From Pseudomonadota bacterium (GTDB taxonomy: Bacteria; Desulfobacterota; SM23-61), in the NCBI GenBank assembly GCA_018819135.1, contig JAHJQK010000022.1, positions 1 through 64,000 of the forward strand: 64,000 nt of DNA. The letters are read 5' to 3'. The notes below the pieces were generated by a model. That model did no database searches, was not told the DNA's origin, and saw only the letters and a list, made by a program, of their open reading frames with translations. The stretch's first letter is position 1. Each line of letters starts with the position of its first letter. Both the position numbers and the translations under genes were made by a program. Positions 62,315-64,000 of this stretch are shown here, one piece after another.

Positions 62315-62704
62315 ATGGCTACGCAGGCGAAAATACTCTTGGTTGACGATGACCCTGATTTTGTGGAAGCAACCAAAGCCATCCTGGAAACGAAACCTTT
62401 TGAAGTGATCGTGGCTTATGACGGGAAGGAGGGACTGGAGAAAGCCCGCGGCGAAAAACCCGATGTAATCATCTTAGACGTAATGATGCCCCCGCCGGAT
62501 GGTTATGCGGTGTGCACGGAATTAAAAAAAGATCCGAAATGCAAAGCCATTCCCATTCTTCTCCTGACGGCCGTGATGCAGGCTCTACCGCACACGCTTT
62601 ATACCATCGACATGGGATTGCGCACCGAAGCCGACGATTACATCGATAAACCCGTTGAGCCGGCCGAATTAGTGCGCAGAGTGGAAAGCCTGATTGCCAG
62701 CTGA
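62315..62704 (+). CDS. Single-domain response regulator
   Basis: 129-residue receiver. Acidic pocket VDDDPDF, phosphorylatable Asp in VIILDVMMPPPDG, Lys in YIDKPVEPAEL. GAAAGGAG precedes the ATG. It has no output domain and lies between metF and a receiver-kinase gene. It could belong to that kinase or tune the metabolic operon. Confidence 0.9.
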   Translation: MATQAKILLVDDDPDFVEATKAILETKPFEVIVAYDGKEGLEKARGEKPDVIILDVMMPPPDGYAVCTELKKDPKCKAIPILLLTAVMQALPHTLYTIDMGLRTEADDYIDKPVEPAELVRRVESLIAS

Positions 62705-62801
62705 GGCGTCATTATTTTATCTGCACCGAATTTTATCTGCACCGAAGAGAATGAGGGAAACGCTAAGCGCTTAGCGCTATGCGTATGGTGTTTTAAATTT
62801 A

Positions 62802-63031
62802 TTGCATAGGAATTTCCTTTTTGGACACGGATGTACACAGCGCGGCAGTGCCGCAACCAAAAGAAATCACCCCCTCCCACCCCTCCCCCCTCGAGGGGGA
62901 GGGATAGGGTGGGGGGGATTGCTTAACAAAATTTTCAGAATTTGAACGTTAGTAGTACAGATTATCAGGATAAACTAAAAAGAAAATAATTATCCGTTGT
63001 TATCTGCGCCAATCTGCGTCCTATTAAATTT
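62802..63031. repeat. Interspersed repeat, family 1, with a nested 116-bp element
   Basis: TTGCATAGGAATTTCC to CTGCGTCCTATTAAATTT is the family-1 repeat, matching 5270-5370 apart from a 116-base block after GTACACAG. The 329-base gap between the receiver gene and the kinase holds no gene. Just before it is a short palindromic run of GCGCTTAGCGC. Confidence 0.7.
62841..62956. mobile_element. 116-bp miniature insertion element, copy B
   Basis: It begins CGCGGCAGTGCCGC and ends GAACGTTAGTAGT, flanked by ACAG at 62837-62840 and 62957-62960. It is nearly identical to 9578-9693. The empty site TACACAGATTATCAGG is visible at 5312-5330, so the boundaries are directly supported. Confidence 0.75.
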
Positions 63032-63033
63032 AT

Positions 63034-64000
63034 ATGACCAGCATCTTAGTAGTGGATGACGAAAAGATCATTCGGGATGGGTGCACCAGAATCCTCGGCA
63101 AAGAAGGCTGGGCCGTACAGACGGCTGGCTCCGGGGAGGACGGGTTACGCCTGTTGCAGCAAGAACCCTTCGATCTTCTCCTGCTGGATTTAAAGATGCC
63201 CGGGCTGAGCGGGATGGAAGTTCTGCAACGGGTAAAGGATTTACGCCCAGAACTTCTGGTAGTCATCATTACCGGGTATGCCACCGTGGAATCTGCTGTG
63301 GAAGCGATGAAAGCCGGCGCCTATGATTTTATCTCCAAACCCTTCCTCCCCGACCAGTTGCGCATCGTCGTCCGCCGCGCCCTGGAGAAAAAAGCCCTGC
63401 AACGGGAAGCAGACCATCTGCGCCAGGAGCGGGAGAAGGGGCTGCGAGAAATCGCTGGCGAAAAGAGCAAGATCAAAACCATCATCCATTGTATGGCCGA
63501 CGGGGTGTTGGTCACGGACCATGAAGGCCATGTGGTTCTGCACAATCCCGCCCTGGTAAAGATGCTCAAAATGGAGACGTCCCCCCCTTTGGGACATTTA
63601 CTTGATGCCGCCATCAGGAATGATTGCCTGGGGGAATTCGTCAAAAGGATCAGGGAGACCAAAGAAGGGAAGACAATCTCGCAAGAAGTGGTCGTGGGGG
63701 GGTTAACCCTCATGGCCCATATTGCTCCGGTACGCGGCGAGGAAGGTGAGATCCTGGGAGCGGTGACGGTTCTCAGAGATGTTAGTATGCTGAAAGCCAT
63801 GGACCAGATGAAGTCGGATTTTGTGGCCATGGTCTCCCATGAACTGCGTGCTCCGCTTGCTTCAGTGGAACAACAACTTTCCGTGGTCTTGGCCGGGATC
63901 CTGGGAGAGGTCAATTCCCGGCAGAATGAAATGCTGGGAAGAGCTAAGCAAAGGACGCACGCTTTGCTAGCCTTGATCAATGACCTTCTGGACATGTCGA
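63034..64000 (+). CDS. Receiver-PAS histidine kinase (runs off the window)
   Basis: 322 codons are visible from ATG 63034, with no stop before the edge, so the ORF track omits it. Receiver (VVDDEKIIRDG, LLLLDLKMPGLSG, ISKPFLPDQL), a helical linker and a PAS domain (IIHCMADGVLVTDHEGHVVL) come first. Then HisKA with the phospho-His in FVAMVSHELRAPLASVEQQL. The catalytic domain should lie beyond the window. The ATG sits directly after the family-1 repeat and has no clear ribosome site, so the true start could be lower, though the receiver starts here. Confidence 0.9.
   Translation, partial: MTSILVVDDEKIIRDGCTRILGKEGWAVQTAGSGEDGLRLLQQEPFDLLLLDLKMPGLSGMEVLQRVKDLRPELLVVIITGYATVESAVEAMKAGAYDFISKPFLPDQLRIVVRRALEKKALQREADHLRQEREKGLREIAGEKSKIKTIIHCMADGVLVTDHEGHVVLHNPALVKMLKMETSPPLGHLLDAAIRNDCLGEFVKRIRETKEGKTISQEVVVGGLTLMAHIAPVRGEEGEILGAVTVLRDVSMLKAMDQMKSDFVAMVSHELRAPLASVEQQLSVVLAGILGEVNSRQNEMLGRAKQRTHALLALINDLLDMS

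Overview
The window looks like a chromosomal piece of an anaerobic deltaproteobacterium-like organism (Desulfobacterota, perhaps near Syntrophobacterales/Syntrophales). This is an inference from gene content and order: a compact mraZ-to-ftsZ division cluster followed by a TIGR03960-type radical SAM gene, a DAP-type MurE, several sigma-54 two-component systems, and a methylenetetrahydrofolate reductase operon tied to NADH-dehydrogenase-like modules. No rRNA, tRNA or CRISPR array was seen.

Layout. (1) 0.2-22.3 kb: mltG, then the division and cell-wall cluster mraZ-rsmH-ftsL-ftsI-murE-murF-mraY-murD-ftsW-murG-murC-murB-ddl-ftsQ-ftsA-ftsZ, then a radical SAM gene. A sigma-70 promoter and a triple GTGG MraZ operator precede mraZ. 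The gaps are filled by palindromic interspersed repeats. (2) 22.3-25.1 kb: mobile-element debris, with a RAYT remnant, iterated IS-end-like repeats, a complete ISKra4-type element and a broken gene. (3) 25.1-39.8 kb: a gas vesicle island. It holds an NtrC-type activator, an Hsp20 protein, a CDC48-type double AAA+ ATPase fused to a GvpL/F domain, two further GvpL/F proteins, a histidine kinase and receiver, GvpA behind a sigma-54 promoter, GvpN, GvpG, GvpK, two more GvpA-superfamily proteins, a tandem ArsA/Get3-like ATPase and small unnamed proteins. (4) 39.9-45.9 kb: a GC-rich CheB-CheR-PAS fusion, a hybrid histidine kinase that looks chimeric, a decayed receiver and a lytic transglycosylase. 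(5) 46-53.7 kb: a segmental duplication of a cytidylate-kinase-like gene and the 5' part of an acyl-CoA synthetase (ADP-forming type) alpha gene, flanking a histidine kinase and NtrC-type regulator. One copy of each duplicated gene is broken. A radical SAM fragment and the second synthetase copy both carry large internal deletions at short microhomologies. (6) 53.7-62.3 kb: a near-consensus sigma-54 promoter with two TGGGG-N7-CCCCA dyads upstream drives a NuoG/formate-dehydrogenase-like protein, NuoE, a NuoF-GltD fusion, MetV and MetF. (7) 62.3 kb to the end: a receiver protein and the start of a receiver-PAS-histidine kinase.

The strongest candidates for something new are: the CDC48-GvpL/F fusion in a sigma-54-controlled gas vesicle island; the NuoG-like/NuoE/NuoF-GltD/MetVF operon, which could feed NAD(P)H electrons to methylenetetrahydrofolate reductase without Hdr or Rnf subunits, and whose large subunit lacks the formate dehydrogenase catalytic Cys/Sec; and two very small nested insertion elements (116 bp and 74 bp) whose empty sites can be read inside this same window.
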